Shown here: positions 34,578-43,161 of the stretch, piece after piece
Numbering within the stretch: position 1 is the first letter of the stretch
How the letters are laid out: every line of letters begins with the position of its first letter
From: Pseudopedobacter sp038243635
Lineage (GTDB): Bacteria; Bacteroidota; Bacteroidia; Sphingobacteriales; Sphingobacteriaceae
Assembly: GCA_038243635.1 (NCBI GenBank)
Contig: JBBSQW010000013.1
Location: 1-64,000, forward strand
Length of the DNA: 64,000 nt
Direction of reading: 5' to 3'
Translations under genes and position numbers: made by a program
Notes under the pieces: model-generated
What the model was told of the DNA's origin: nothing
The model's input: the letters and a program-made list of their open reading frames with translations, nothing else
Database searches by the model: none

Positions 34578-35006
34578 TTAATTAATCAATTTAATGCTTA
34601 TCGACTGGTCCTTATCTAAATAAATGTCACAATCCTTAAATTTTGGTTTTGAGAATTTTGGTTTAAAATTTTTGGAGAAAGCATAGGGTTCTACTGGAAT
34701 AACGATAAAATTCAAATTACATTTATTGTCTGAGTTTATATCGTGAAAGAGGGAAATAGCATAAGCGCCTTTTGGCAAATCACTCAAAACAAAAGTCACA
34801 TCGTTAGCTGTTACTTTTTTCGATGCCGATTTATATTCTTTCCCTGCTATCAAAAAAGAATTTTCATTATTAAAAATTCCGAGCTTAATACTGCCTTTAA
34901 TGTCTTTAATGTTCGTTATTGTAATTTTCAAATCATGAGTGTTAGGACCTTCTGCATAGGTATTCAGCACAAAAAAACTCAGTAATATAGAGAGGAGAAG
35001 TTTCAT
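34578..35006 (-). CDS. Secreted DUF2141 protein
   Basis: 142 residues. A signal peptide ending near 'LNTYAEG' predicts export. The mature domain shows the DUF2141 pattern: 'LKITITNIKDIKGSIKLGIF', 'FVLSDLPKGAYAISLFHDIN', 'DNKCNLNF' and 'VEPYAFSKN'. The family has an Ig-like beta sandwich and unknown function. Its start overlaps the epimerase gene stop by 4 bases (ATGA), so it is the second gene of a two-gene unit, although no functional link is evident. Confidence 0.88.
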   Translation of the reverse strand: MKLLLSILLSFFVLNTYAEGPNTHDLKITITNIKDIKGSIKLGIFNNENSFLIAGKEYKSASKKVTANDVTFVLSDLPKGAYAISLFHDINSDNKCNLNFIVIPVEPYAFSKNFKPKFSKPKFKDCDIYLDKDQSISIKLIN

Positions 35007-36028
35007 AATTTATTTTTTTCGAAAAAAAAGTCAGTTAATTTTTTGTTATTATTTTTAAAAGCTTCCAAAGGTTCTGATTGTTTAAGCAAATATTTTTTAA
35101 TTGGAACTCGCAACAAAGAGATAGCTATGTTCTGTAAAGAAGAAACTTTACTTTTTTCTTTTTCGAAATAAGCATTTAAATCATCTTTCCTAAAATTCAC
35201 AATCTCGTTTAAAACGTCGCCATCCCTGTAATATCCACAATGGAAGTTTTTTTCGGCAAAACTTTTCTTAGGAAAATCCAGCTTTCCTAAACCGAAAATA
35301 TCAAAAGACTTAGCCAAAAAATCCTCATACTTCATTCTGCACTTTTCACCGCCACCTAGGTCAAATATTTTGTATTGTAGAGTTTCTTGCTTTTCAATGG
35401 CGTTTACAAATGCTCTGGCGGTATCTGCTGGTGTTGCTATCTCCAAACTTGTATTTAAAGGTTGGTGAAACATCAGTTTAGAAATTTTATGGCCACCCAT
35501 TATTGCTGCTAATCTAAAAATGCTCCAATTTAATTTGCTAGCTGTAATTATTTGCTCTGCTTGTATTTTAGTTTCAGCATATTTATCGCCTTCGCTAGGC
35601 TTTAATTCGTCAGTTGTATTAATATATGGGGTGTGTAGCCGATCTCCATAGACAGAAATTGAAGAACTGTACAAGAAGAAGCAATTTGGTGAATGTTTTT
35701 CCAAGCAATTAACCAAAATTTTTGTCCCTAAAGTATTCACTCTGTAAGTAAGTTCTGGTTGCTCATCTGCCATAGGCGGAATGATGGATGCTAAATGAAT
35801 AACCACATCTTTGTTTTTAGCAATTTTAATTACATCGTTCTCATTAGTTATATCTCCATAAATTACATCAATCTCATTTTTGTATTTAGAAAAAGCTTTT
35901 TGAGATTTTTTGTTGTCTACATCAAAAACCGTTATTTCATAGACATTGTGTGCATATAACTGTTTTAGAACTTCGGCACCAACAGTTCCCGAAGCGCCTG
36001 TTAACAGAATTCTTTTTTTGCTTTTCAT
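35003..36028 (-). CDS. NAD-dependent epimerase/dehydratase family protein
   Basis: 341 residues, an extended SDR. The Rossmann motif 'LLTGASGTVGAEVLKQLY' is at the N-terminus, followed by 'DVVIHLASIIPPMAD'. The catalytic Ser and Tyr-x3-Lys are in 'YSSSISVYGD' and 'YAETKIQAEQII'. The C-terminal substrate part is unlike well-known sugar epimerases, so the substrate is open; a role with isoprenoid, sterol-like or sugar substrates is only conjecture. Coupled to the DUF2141 gene. The 36029-36265 gap upstream shows no gene. Confidence 0.85.
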   Translation of the reverse strand: MKSKKRILLTGASGTVGAEVLKQLYAHNVYEITVFDVDNKKSQKAFSKYKNEIDVIYGDITNENDVIKIAKNKDVVIHLASIIPPMADEQPELTYRVNTLGTKILVNCLEKHSPNCFFLYSSSISVYGDRLHTPYINTTDELKPSEGDKYAETKIQAEQIITASKLNWSIFRLAAIMGGHKISKLMFHQPLNTSLEIATPADTARAFVNAIEKQETLQYKIFDLGGGEKCRMKYEDFLAKSFDIFGLGKLDFPKKSFAEKNFHCGYYRDGDVLNEIVNFRKDDLNAYFEKEKSKVSSLQNIAISLLRVPIKKYLLKQSEPLEAFKNNNKKLTDFFFEKNKL

Positions 36029-36265
36029 ATAAAAAATATAGTAGAATAGATAATGTAGAAACGCTTTAAATATAGAATAGTTGTGTATTTATTCACAATA
36101 TCGTTTATTCCAAACTAACCCAGGAACTGTAGGGTTCTAAGCTGCAATCTAGTTTCTATGGAAATAAAATAGCCAAACAGCTAAAATTTAGATCAACGGT
36201 CATTTAGAAAATTAACTGCTTATACAAGTTTTTAATACTTTAAGGGTGATTAGTAGAACATTTAA

Positions 36266-36754
36266 TTACTGTCCAATTACTTTACTTCTTCTTTCAAATA
36301 AAATGATGTTGTGCCAAACGCCATCTAAATTACCTAAGCGTTCGCGATACCCTACGCGTCTAAAACCAGATTTTTCATGCAAACGAATAGTTGCTTTGTT
36401 TTCCTCAAAAATTTGGGCTTGCAATGTCCAAATCCCGTTTTCTTCACTACTTCTGATCAAGTGCTCCATCAATACATAACCAAGTCCCAAACCTTTGGAA
36501 GCCGGGTGGCCGTAAATGCTAATTTCTGCAACGCCGTCTTCAACGCATTCATTTTTAACTTGTCGCAACGCAACCCAAGCTCCAACGCGTCCGTCTAATT
36601 GGCAAATTAAGCGGGAGTGAGGCAAGTGCATTGCGTCCCATTCTTCCCAGATTGGTACTTCTGTTTCAAATGTTGCTGTTTTTGTAGCAATTCCTAATTC
36701 ATATATTTTTCTAACTGATTCCCAGTCCTGTTTCTCTAGTGATTTTACAATCAT
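36266..36754 (-). CDS. GNAT N-acetyltransferase, phosphinothricin acetyltransferase-like
   Basis: 162 residues. The layout matches the Pat/Bar/YwnH group: 'WESVRKIYELGIATKTATFE', 'RVGAWVALRQ', 'VAEISIYGHPASKGLGLGYV' (acetyl-CoA loop), 'ENKATIRLHEKSGFRRVGYR' and 'GVWHNIILFERR'. Members acetylate phosphinothricin, methionine sulfoximine or other small amines, and the natural substrate is usually unknown. A -7-like element (TATTTTTG) lies at 36798-36791 on the same strand. Monocistronic. Confidence 0.9.
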   Translation of the reverse strand: MIVKSLEKQDWESVRKIYELGIATKTATFETEVPIWEEWDAMHLPHSRLICQLDGRVGAWVALRQVKNECVEDGVAEISIYGHPASKGLGLGYVLMEHLIRSSEENGIWTLQAQIFEENKATIRLHEKSGFRRVGYRERLGNLDGVWHNIILFERRSKVIGQ

Positions 36755-36790
36755 AATTATTGTGTTTTTTGTTTAATTGTATAAAGTTTG

Positions 36791-36798
36791 CAAAAATA
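36791..36798 (-). promoter_or_regulatory. Candidate -7 promoter element (TATTTTTG)
   Basis: Matches TAnnTTTG on the minus strand and would give a leader of about 30 bases for the GNAT gene. No clear -33 element. Confidence 0.4.
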
Positions 36799-36828
36799 AA
36801 TTACCTAAAATTGAGCTAAAGCACCTTA

Positions 36829-37398
36829 TTAAATAATCTCCGTTATTATTTCTTTTAAAGCAGGTAACACATCTTGCTTAAACCACGGGTTTTTAGCTTG
36901 CCAAATATTATTACGCCCAGACGGATGCGGTAAAGGGAAGTACAAAGGAAGGTAATCAGCATAATGTTTTACCGTTTCTGTTAAATTCTCTTTGATCGTT
37001 TTGCCTAAATAATATTTTTGAGCGTATTGCCCAACGAGTAAAAAGATCTTTTTTTCGGGCATTAAGGCCGTTAACGTTTGATGCCAAGCTGGTGCACATT
37101 CTTTTCTTGGCGGTAAATCTCCATTTTTACCAGTACCCGGATAGCAAAAAGCCATCGGCATTAATGCAAAATAATTTGTATCATAAAATAACTCTTTATC
37201 AACCCCTAGCCAAAGTCGTAAGTTTTCTCCGCTTTTATCGTTCCAAGGAATGTGTGTTTCATGTACTTTTCTTCCTGGTGCTTGTCCCACAATAATAATT
37301 TTACTTTTTTTGCCAGCAAGCATAACCGGGTTTGCACCAAAAGGCAAGTGTTGTTCGCAAAGTCTACAAGCTTTGATTTGGTCTAAAAGTTCTTTCAT
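36829..37398 (-). CDS. Uracil-DNA glycosylase family protein
   Basis: 189 residues from ATG 37398 (MKELLDQIKACRLCEQH); an ATG further upstream would add 28 residues that look non-coding. The UDG-superfamily motifs are 'IIIVGQAPGRKVHETHIPWN', containing the GQxPG loop, and 'PLPHPSGRN' near the C-terminus. Cysteines in 'CRLC', 'CYPG' and 'KECAP' are reminiscent of the iron-sulfur families 4 and 5, but the pattern is not a clean match. It probably removes damaged bases from DNA, though activity in this subgroup is uncertain. Confidence 0.82.
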   Translation of the reverse strand: MKELLDQIKACRLCEQHLPFGANPVMLAGKKSKIIIVGQAPGRKVHETHIPWNDKSGENLRLWLGVDKELFYDTNYFALMPMAFCYPGTGKNGDLPPRKECAPAWHQTLTALMPEKKIFLLVGQYAQKYYLGKTIKENLTETVKHYADYLPLYFPLPHPSGRNNIWQAKNPWFKQDVLPALKEIITEII

Positions 37399-37553
37399 GT
37401 TGATGCCTAAACTTAATAAATATTTGGTTTTTCTACAGCATATTAAGTACCACAATCTTAATAGATGATACTGTGCCGACAAATAACTTGGGTTACAGTT
37501 TGTTCACAGTTTACATTTGACCATCCTCAAACATTTGAATCTGTTTTTTGCTT

Positions 37554-37561
37554 TAGCTTTG
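37554..37561 (+). promoter_or_regulatory. Candidate -7 element (TAGCTTTG), near-leaderless
   Basis: TAGCTTTG ends 4 bases before the ATG at 37566, with a TTTG at 37534-37537 upstream (16-base spacing). It predicts transcription starting at the start codon of the DsbA-like gene. Confidence 0.5.
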
Positions 37562-37565
37562 CATT

Positions 37566-38210
37566 ATGGTAAACAAAAAGTTAGAAATTATCTATGTATA
37601 TGATGCTCTTTGCAGCTGGTGTTATGGCTTTAGCAATGTAATGTCTAAAATTTATGAGCAACATAAAGATGATTTTGGTTTCGAAATGCTGTCTGGAGGA
37701 ATGGTTTTAGGAGATAGGGAAGGACCACTTTCTAACTATGCAGAATTGATAAAAGAGGGCTTGCCTAGACTACAAGAAACCACTGGAGTTGTGTTTGGTG
37801 ATGCTTATTTAGAGGTTTTAGACGAAGGAACGCAATTTCAAAGTTCAGAAAAACCGTCTATTGCTTTAGCAGTATTTAAATCTTTTTTTCCAGAACAGTC
37901 AATATTATTTGCTGCAGATATTCAAAAAGCCAAGTATACAGAGGGGGTTGATTTATGTGTCGACGAATCCTATTTGCCGATGATTAAAAAATACGGGATA
38001 GATGAAGCTGATTTTTTACAAAAACTGAATAGTGAAGAATTTAAGCAAGCTGCTTATTATGAATTTGCAATAGTTAAACAACTGGACGTAACCGGTTACC
38101 CAGCTGCTTTTATCAAAGTAGATGATCAGAATTTCCACATGATTGCAAAAGGCTATGCAGACTATGAAACCATGGAATTAAGGATTGCAAATGTTTTAAA
38201 ACAATTATAA
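37566..38210 (+). CDS. DsbA-family (FrnE-like) thiol oxidoreductase
   Basis: 214 residues, cytoplasmic with no signal peptide. The thioredoxin-fold redox motif is 'CSWC' at residues 16-19 in 'YVYDALCSWCYGF', followed by the helical insertion typical of DsbA/HCCA relatives and a cis-Pro strand in 'VTGYPAAFIKV'. FrnE-like members act on cytoplasmic disulfides. The exact partner is unknown. It is followed two bases after its stop codon by an NmrA-like SDR, so the two are likely cotranscribed. Confidence 0.88.
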   Translation: MVNKKLEIIYVYDALCSWCYGFSNVMSKIYEQHKDDFGFEMLSGGMVLGDREGPLSNYAELIKEGLPRLQETTGVVFGDAYLEVLDEGTQFQSSEKPSIALAVFKSFFPEQSILFAADIQKAKYTEGVDLCVDESYLPMIKKYGIDEADFLQKLNSEEFKQAAYYEFAIVKQLDVTGYPAAFIKVDDQNFHMIAKGYADYETMELRIANVLKQL

Positions 38211-38212
38211 GA

Positions 38213-39088
38213 ATGAAAAACATTGCGATAATTGGTGCCACGGGGTTGCTGGGAAAACCGGTTACTCAACAGCTTATTGCTGCTGGATTTAACGTGACTG
38301 TACTTACCAGAAATGTAAAAAAAGCAAAAGTGATATTCCCTAATGTAAAAGTTCATTATGCTGATTTGGCAGATAAGGCATCTTTATTAGTCGCTTTGCA
38401 AGGCCAAGAAATTGCTTACCTCAATCTCCACATTAACCCCGGTGCTAAGCGCAACGACTTTATTGCCGAAACAGATGGCCTCATAAATTTTTTGGAGGTT
38501 GCCAACCAAATTGGAATTAAACGAATAGCTTACCTTTCTTCACTTGTTAAAGACTATCAATGCGAAAATCTTTCTAAATGGTGGGTGTTTGATGCAAAGC
38601 AAAAAGCCGTTCAGTTAATTAAAGGAGCTGGTTTGCCTTACACCATTTTTGTATCGAGCAGTTTTATGGAGAACTTTACCAAAAACGGTGGTTTTATGAA
38701 TGCTAATAATCTAAGTTTAGTAGGCAAATCAAACGTTAAGCTGTTTTGGATAAGTGCAAATGATTATGCAAAACAGGTTTGTAAATCTTTTGAGATACTG
38801 ACTGATGAAAACCGAGAGTATTACATTCAAGGACCGCAGAGTTATAGTACGGAAGAGGCGTTGAATGTTTTTCGTAAGTATTACCATTTAAAAAAGTTAA
38901 ATATAGTAAGGATACCTATTTATGGTTTGTTTTTAATTAGTAGGTTCTCCTCAAAACTTAATTACGCCTATCGATTGTTGAAAGCAAAAAATAATTACAA
39001 TGAGAAATTCAAGGCACAGTTTACTTGGGATGAATTAGGCAAACCTACAGAAACTATAGAACAGTTTACGTTAAGAATCCAAAAGTAA
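38213..39088 (+). CDS. NmrA-like atypical SDR (NAD(P)-binding) protein
   Basis: 291 residues. The nucleotide motif 'IAIIGATGLLGKPVTQQLIA' opens the protein and 'VTVLTRNVKKAKVIFPNVKV' follows. The classical catalytic Tyr-x3-Lys is not evident, as is usual for atypical SDRs such as NmrA and complex I assembly relatives. It may sense redox state through NAD(P) or reduce a quinone-like substrate; this cannot be decided. It forms a tight pair with the DsbA-like gene, which hints at a redox-related function. Confidence 0.85.
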   Translation: MKNIAIIGATGLLGKPVTQQLIAAGFNVTVLTRNVKKAKVIFPNVKVHYADLADKASLLVALQGQEIAYLNLHINPGAKRNDFIAETDGLINFLEVANQIGIKRIAYLSSLVKDYQCENLSKWWVFDAKQKAVQLIKGAGLPYTIFVSSSFMENFTKNGGFMNANNLSLVGKSNVKLFWISANDYAKQVCKSFEILTDENREYYIQGPQSYSTEEALNVFRKYYHLKKLNIVRIPIYGLFLISRFSSKLNYAYRLLKAKNNYNEKFKAQFTWDELGKPTETIEQFTLRIQK

Positions 39089-39178
39089 CCCAATTTATAG
39101 TTTTAGAATTGTTCTATATTAAAGCTATTTCATCTGCGACCAGTAAAATTTGTTAGTTTCGGTTTAAAATCAAATAAG

Positions 39179-39403
39179 ATGTCCAAAACAAAAATTACAG
39201 TTAATAGCAACGGATCGTTAAAAGTACAAGGCGATTTTGAAGTAGTTGATAAAGAAGGAAATGTATACAATATACAGGGGAGAGATACCCTTTCGTTTTG
39301 TAGATGTGGTTTATCGCAAAACAAACCATTTTGCGATGGCGCTCATAGAAACCACTTTGAGCATGAAGCAATTGCTTTTGACTTGCCTCCTAAAAAAGTT
39401 TAA
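39179..39403 (+). CDS. CDGSH iron-sulfur domain protein
   Basis: 74 residues. The [2Fe-2S] signature is complete: C41, C43, C52 and H56 in 'FCRCGLSQNKPFCDGAHRNHF', landmarks at residues 40-60, giving the CDGSH-type three-Cys, one-His coordination. The upstream part is a short beta strand region ('LKVQGDFEVVDKEGNVYNI'). Such small proteins transfer electrons or clusters; the partner is unknown. Followed by a strong bidirectional terminator. Confidence 0.93.
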   Translation: MSKTKITVNSNGSLKVQGDFEVVDKEGNVYNIQGRDTLSFCRCGLSQNKPFCDGAHRNHFEHEAIAFDLPPKKV

Positions 39404-39412
39404 GTTATTTTA

Positions 39413-39442
39413 AGACTTGCGATATTCTGATATCGCAAGTCT
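39413..39442. terminator. Bidirectional terminator
   Basis: A 13-bp perfect stem: AGACTTGCGATAT (39413-39425) and ATATCGCAAGTCT (39430-39442) with loop TCTG. It separates the convergent CDGSH and lysine transaminase genes. Confidence 0.8.
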
Positions 39443-39496
39443 ATATGAGATAGCCTTTGGTCCTTAAGTTCATCTCTTCTTTTAATTTCAAAAATT

Positions 39497-40828
39497 CTAA
39501 AGCTCTTCTAATATTTGCTCCATCACCGCTAAGCCCTCGTCGATATGTCGATTTTCGATGATCAAAGCTGGTCTAAATCTAATTGATTTTTCACCACAAC
39601 CTAAAAACATTACATTCTGCTCCATTCCTTTTCTGATAAACTCATTCCGTAAATCAGCTTTAGGGAAATCAAAAGCAGTTAAAAGGCCGAGCCCTCTAAC
39701 GTTTTCAATTCTGTTATCTTTTTTTGCAATTTTATGTAATTGTTGTTGTAGATAGCATCCTGTTTTTGCCGCATTATCGCATAAATTGTCTTCCGCAATA
39801 ATTTCCAATATTTGACCACAACGAACCATATCAACCAAATTACCACCCCAAGTAGAGTTGATACGTGATGGAACCTTAAAAACGTTTTCAGCAATCTCGT
39901 CTAGTTTTCGGCCGGCTAAGATACCGCAGACCTGCATTTTTTTACCAAACGCTATAATATCTGGACGGGCTTTTTCGCCAAAATGCTCATGACACCAAAA
40001 CTTCCCTGTTAAACCTACACCAGTTTGTACTTCATCATAAATTAGCAAAGCTTCATTTTCGTCACAGATGGTTCTCAACTGTTCTAAAAACTCTTGCCTC
40101 ACATGGTTGTCACCACCTTCGGACTGTACAGGTTCAATAATAATAGCACAAATTTCATCTTTGTTGGTAGCGAAAGCGTTTTTAATCTGATTAATAGATA
40201 ACTCTTCTTTTAAAACAACGTCTTTGAAGTTTTCGCCTTCAAGCGGGAATTTTATTTTTGGTACACTTACTCTTGGCCAGTCAAATTTGGCGAACCATTT
40301 AGTTTTATTGGGTAAGGTGTTGGTTAAGCTTAAAGTATAACCCGTTCTACCGTGGAAGGCTTCCTCGAAATGTAAAACTTGAGTTCCTTTTTCTTGCTGA
40401 TAACCTTTGGCAAAGTTTTTTTGGACCTTCCAGTCCATTGCAGCTTTTAGTGCGTTTTCTATTGCTAAACCACCACCAGCTACAAAAAAAGCATGAGGAA
40501 GGTAATCTGGAATGCCTATTTTAGAAAAAGTTTTAACAAATTGAGCGTATTGCGTGGTGTAAATATCTGAGTTAGAAGGATTAGAAACTGCTGCTAACAG
40601 TAGGTTCTTTTTAAAGGCCTCATCTTCCATCATTTTAGGATGGTTGTAGCCCAACGGCACAGAAGCAAAACAAGTAAAAAAATCAAGCAGAGAGCGATTG
40701 TGTTTCGAATCGTACATACGAACTCCTTGGCTTTTTTCTAAGTCGAAAGTTAAATCGTAACCGTCTGTTAATAAGTGTTTACTTAAAGTTTTTTTAACCT
40801 GATCTGGCTTTACCGATAAATTATACAT
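39497..40828 (-). CDS. lat: L-lysine 6-transaminase
   Basis: 443 residues from ATG 40828 (MYNLSVKPDQVKKTL). An ATG at 40873 would place the start upstream of the promoter, so it is rejected. A class III PLP aminotransferase that moves the epsilon amino group of lysine to 2-oxoglutarate, giving aminoadipate semialdehyde. Motifs are 'VAGGGLAIENALKAAMDWKV', 'EEAFHGRTGYTLSLTN', 'IIIEPVQSEGGDNH', 'LIYDEVQTGVGLTGKFW' and the PLP lysine in 'IIAFGKKMQVCGI'. No downstream semialdehyde dehydrogenase is present. Role in lysine breakdown or stress is inferred. Confidence 0.92.
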   Translation of the reverse strand: MYNLSVKPDQVKKTLSKHLLTDGYDLTFDLEKSQGVRMYDSKHNRSLLDFFTCFASVPLGYNHPKMMEDEAFKKNLLLAAVSNPSNSDIYTTQYAQFVKTFSKIGIPDYLPHAFFVAGGGLAIENALKAAMDWKVQKNFAKGYQQEKGTQVLHFEEAFHGRTGYTLSLTNTLPNKTKWFAKFDWPRVSVPKIKFPLEGENFKDVVLKEELSINQIKNAFATNKDEICAIIIEPVQSEGGDNHVRQEFLEQLRTICDENEALLIYDEVQTGVGLTGKFWCHEHFGEKARPDIIAFGKKMQVCGILAGRKLDEIAENVFKVPSRINSTWGGNLVDMVRCGQILEIIAEDNLCDNAAKTGCYLQQQLHKIAKKDNRIENVRGLGLLTAFDFPKADLRNEFIRKGMEQNVMFLGCGEKSIRFRPALIIENRHIDEGLAVMEQILEEL

Positions 40829-40843
40829 AAATTTTACTTTGCC

Positions 40844-40874
40844 CAAAGCTATAAAAAACGCTTGTATTGACAAA
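40844..40874 (-). promoter_or_regulatory. Candidate promoter of the lysine transaminase gene
   Basis: On the minus strand TTTG (40874-40871), 19 bases, then TAGCTTTG (40851-40844). Both boxes and the spacing match the Bacteroidota TTTG/TAnnTTTG consensus. The ATG at 40828 would have a leader of about 10-12 bases. Confidence 0.6.
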
Positions 40875-40929
40875 TTGATGCGTTTTAGATACCGAAATAT
40901 GGAGTCTGATTAAATAAAGTAGAACTCTT

Positions 40930-41817
40930 TTACTTAAATTTTTCTAACATACCCAACATGCCAAATAACCCTCCGGTATGGATCATTAGGATTTTTGATT
41001 GAGTTTTGAAATGATTTTTTTTAGCTAAATCTGTAATTGCGAATAAAACTTTTCCGGTATATACCGGGTCTAACAAAACTCCCGTTTTTCGGCTAAAATT
41101 TTTGATAAACTCAATTAACGCAGGTTTGGTTTTTGCATATCCGCCAAAATGATACTCGGTATGTAAATTATAGGGTAGGGGAGCAATTAATAAGTTGTCG
41201 ATTTCAGATTTTAAAAATTCGCCGCCTTTTAACGCAGGTATAATATCTATTTGGATGTTAATGTTGTTTGTGCTAACACCGTTTATTAGCCCAGCAGCAG
41301 TTGCGCCAGTGCCGGCAGCACAAAACAAATAGTCGTAACTGTTCCTTAGTTCCGAAATAATTTCGCGGCAACCTTTTTCTGCATGTTCACCATACCCTCC
41401 TTCATCAATAAAAAATGTGTCGCTATCATTTTTAAAATATTGTTGATATAAATCGTTCTTGTCTTTATAAGCTTCTCTGTTTACAAAGACCAAATTCATT
41501 CCGAATACTTTACATAAATCTAAAATCTGATTGTCGGCTTCTTCGCCTCTGATAAACGCGGTTGTTTTGAAATTAAATTTTGCACCCGCGGCAGCTGTAG
41601 CTAAAATATGATTAGAGAACGCACCACCAAAAGTTACTAAATGTGTTTTATTTGCTGCCCTTGCTGCGAGTAAATTGTATTTTAATTTTCGCCATTTGTT
41701 GCCAGATATAAAAGGATGGATTAAATCATCGCGTTTAAAAAACAACTGTAACTGATGTTTATTGATGGGTTCGAAGTAAATTTCTTCTTCCGGACTATTG
41801 AAAACTAAATCAATCAT
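40930..41817 (-). CDS. ACC deaminase/D-cysteine desulfhydrase family PLP enzyme
   Basis: 295 residues, type II PLP fold. 'LQLFFKRDDLIHPFISGNKW' and 'RKLKYN' hold the PLP lysine, followed by 'TFGGAFSNHILATAAAG', the substrate/phosphate stretch of the family, and 'CAAGTGATAAGLING'. Members open 1-aminocyclopropane-1-carboxylate or, more commonly, split D-cysteine. The sequence alone does not separate these activities. It is about 100 bases downstream of the lysine transaminase promoter on the same strand, but a separate gene. Confidence 0.88.
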   Translation of the reverse strand: MIDLVFNSPEEEIYFEPINKHQLQLFFKRDDLIHPFISGNKWRKLKYNLLAARAANKTHLVTFGGAFSNHILATAAAGAKFNFKTTAFIRGEEADNQILDLCKVFGMNLVFVNREAYKDKNDLYQQYFKNDSDTFFIDEGGYGEHAEKGCREIISELRNSYDYLFCAAGTGATAAGLINGVSTNNINIQIDIIPALKGGEFLKSEIDNLLIAPLPYNLHTEYHFGGYAKTKPALIEFIKNFSRKTGVLLDPVYTGKVLFAITDLAKKNHFKTQSKILMIHTGGLFGMLGMLEKFK

Positions 41818-41823
41818 AAATAA

Positions 41824-41853
41824 AAATCCTGACCAACAATTTAGTCAGGATTT
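41824..41853 (-). terminator. Terminator of the DUF6588-like gene
   Basis: AAATCCTGAC and GTCAGGATTT form a 10-bp stem between the barrel-like gene and the PLP enzyme gene. Confidence 0.7.
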
Positions 41854-41872
41854 ACAAATGTTTTAAATATGC

Positions 41873-42958
41873 TTATTTACCTATACCAAAACCAATACCG
41901 GCCGTAACCGCTTGGTATTCTCCAATGCTGTAAGCGCCGTATAACCTAAAAAGTGCTAAGTGTAATGCAAAACCAACGTTGGCTCGCATACCATCTATGT
42001 CTTTTTGATTAATTTTAACCGGATCGGTGATGTTATCGTATTTCGGGCTTGTTGGATCTGGTGTTGTAGTACCCGATAAGTTGTTGTAGCCCGATTGAAA
42101 GTTATAAACGCCCAAAATATCTAATTCTGTTTTTGAAGTATTATATCCAACAGAAATGAAGGGAGTAAATACCGATAGTTTTTTTGAGAATATGGCGTCA
42201 AAAGTATAACCAGATAGGTTTACAGCCACTCTTTGGTTTAAATCTGTACCAGGATTTTGATCATTTAACTGATCAGCAACCTTCACATTATAATCATAAT
42301 TTAAGTGATTATAACCAAATGCAACGGAAAGGTCGAAAGGAATGATTTTGTCTGTTTTTCCAGGGAAAAGATATTTGGTAACTTCGTGTTTAACACCGAA
42401 CCCTAAAACCTGTACCGAACCAAAGTCTTCGCTTTTTACCTTTGGTGTGTACCTAAATGTAACATCAGTGTTTTTTATTAAACCAACCGTTAGCTGGATT
42501 TGTGGAGACGGCACAATGTTAAAACCGAGACCATTAGGCATGTTAAATTCGCTCAATTTATTGCCGCTACCATCATATAGTTTTACTAAAGCGCCAGTTT
42601 CATCTTTACCAAACAAGGTAGGAGCGGTTGCGCCAGCATCAAATTTCACATTAGATGAGAGCCCGAGACTACCTAAATTAATTGATTGGTCTTTGTTGGG
42701 CACTAAAGCACCACTGGCTTGTATTTTAAGGTCGAATTTTCCTAAATTTTTTGCTTTCGCAGAGTTATACCATCCGCTATTCATGCCAAAACCGAAACCC
42801 TTGAACGCTGGTGAGAAATAGGCTTGAGCTAGTTTCGTAGCGTCAGCTGGTCCAGATTTTATCAATTCTGATACATCCTGGGCCTTTAAACTGCCAAAAC
42901 TGCCAAACGTTAGTAGGGCAGCAAGGATGAAAACATAAGGTTTTGAACTTTGTTTCAT
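41873..42958 (-). CDS. Predicted outer-membrane beta-barrel protein, DUF6588-like
   Basis: 361 residues. Signal peptide ends near 'GSLKAQ'. The mature part opens 'DVSELIKSGPADATKLAQAY', then alternating hydrophobic strands such as 'QIQLTVGLIKNTDVTFRYTP', 'PFDLSVAFGYNHLNYDYNVK' and the terminal 'EYQAVTAGIGFGIGK'. This is the look of a small outer-membrane barrel and matches what I recall of DUF6588. Function unknown. On the minus strand, TTTACTTTCG about 30 bases before the ATG is a near match to a -7 element. Confidence 0.75.
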   Translation of the reverse strand: MKQSSKPYVFILAALLTFGSFGSLKAQDVSELIKSGPADATKLAQAYFSPAFKGFGFGMNSGWYNSAKAKNLGKFDLKIQASGALVPNKDQSINLGSLGLSSNVKFDAGATAPTLFGKDETGALVKLYDGSGNKLSEFNMPNGLGFNIVPSPQIQLTVGLIKNTDVTFRYTPKVKSEDFGSVQVLGFGVKHEVTKYLFPGKTDKIIPFDLSVAFGYNHLNYDYNVKVADQLNDQNPGTDLNQRVAVNLSGYTFDAIFSKKLSVFTPFISVGYNTSKTELDILGVYNFQSGYNNLSGTTTPDPTSPKYDNITDPVKINQKDIDGMRANVGFALHLALFRLYGAYSIGEYQAVTAGIGFGIGK

Positions 42959-43149
42959 TTTCTATAAGAATAATATAAATTATTCTCGAAAGTAAATCTT
43001 TCTAATTAGAAAAGGAAAAAAATTTAATACAAGCGTAATTGTTTTTGCAAAGTCTTTCATTCGGTAAATGGTTATCTATTGCCAATACGGTATCAATTTC
43101 AAAAATGATACCAATGATGTTAATATGATTGAGTTTTATAGAAAAGGTT

Positions 43150-43157
43150 TAATTTTG
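43150..43157 (+). promoter_or_regulatory. Candidate -7 element (TAATTTTG), near-leaderless
   Basis: TAATTTTG ends 4 bases before the ATG at 43162, and a TTG lies at 43129-43131 (18-base spacing). It predicts an mRNA starting at the rluD start codon. Confidence 0.55.
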
Positions 43158-43161
43158 CCAA

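Noticed and set aside
42342..42821. A 159-codon plus-strand frame
   Set aside because: Antisense to the barrel-like gene, which has a signal peptide and normal composition; the Pro/Ser/Leu-rich antisense product looks like a shadow.
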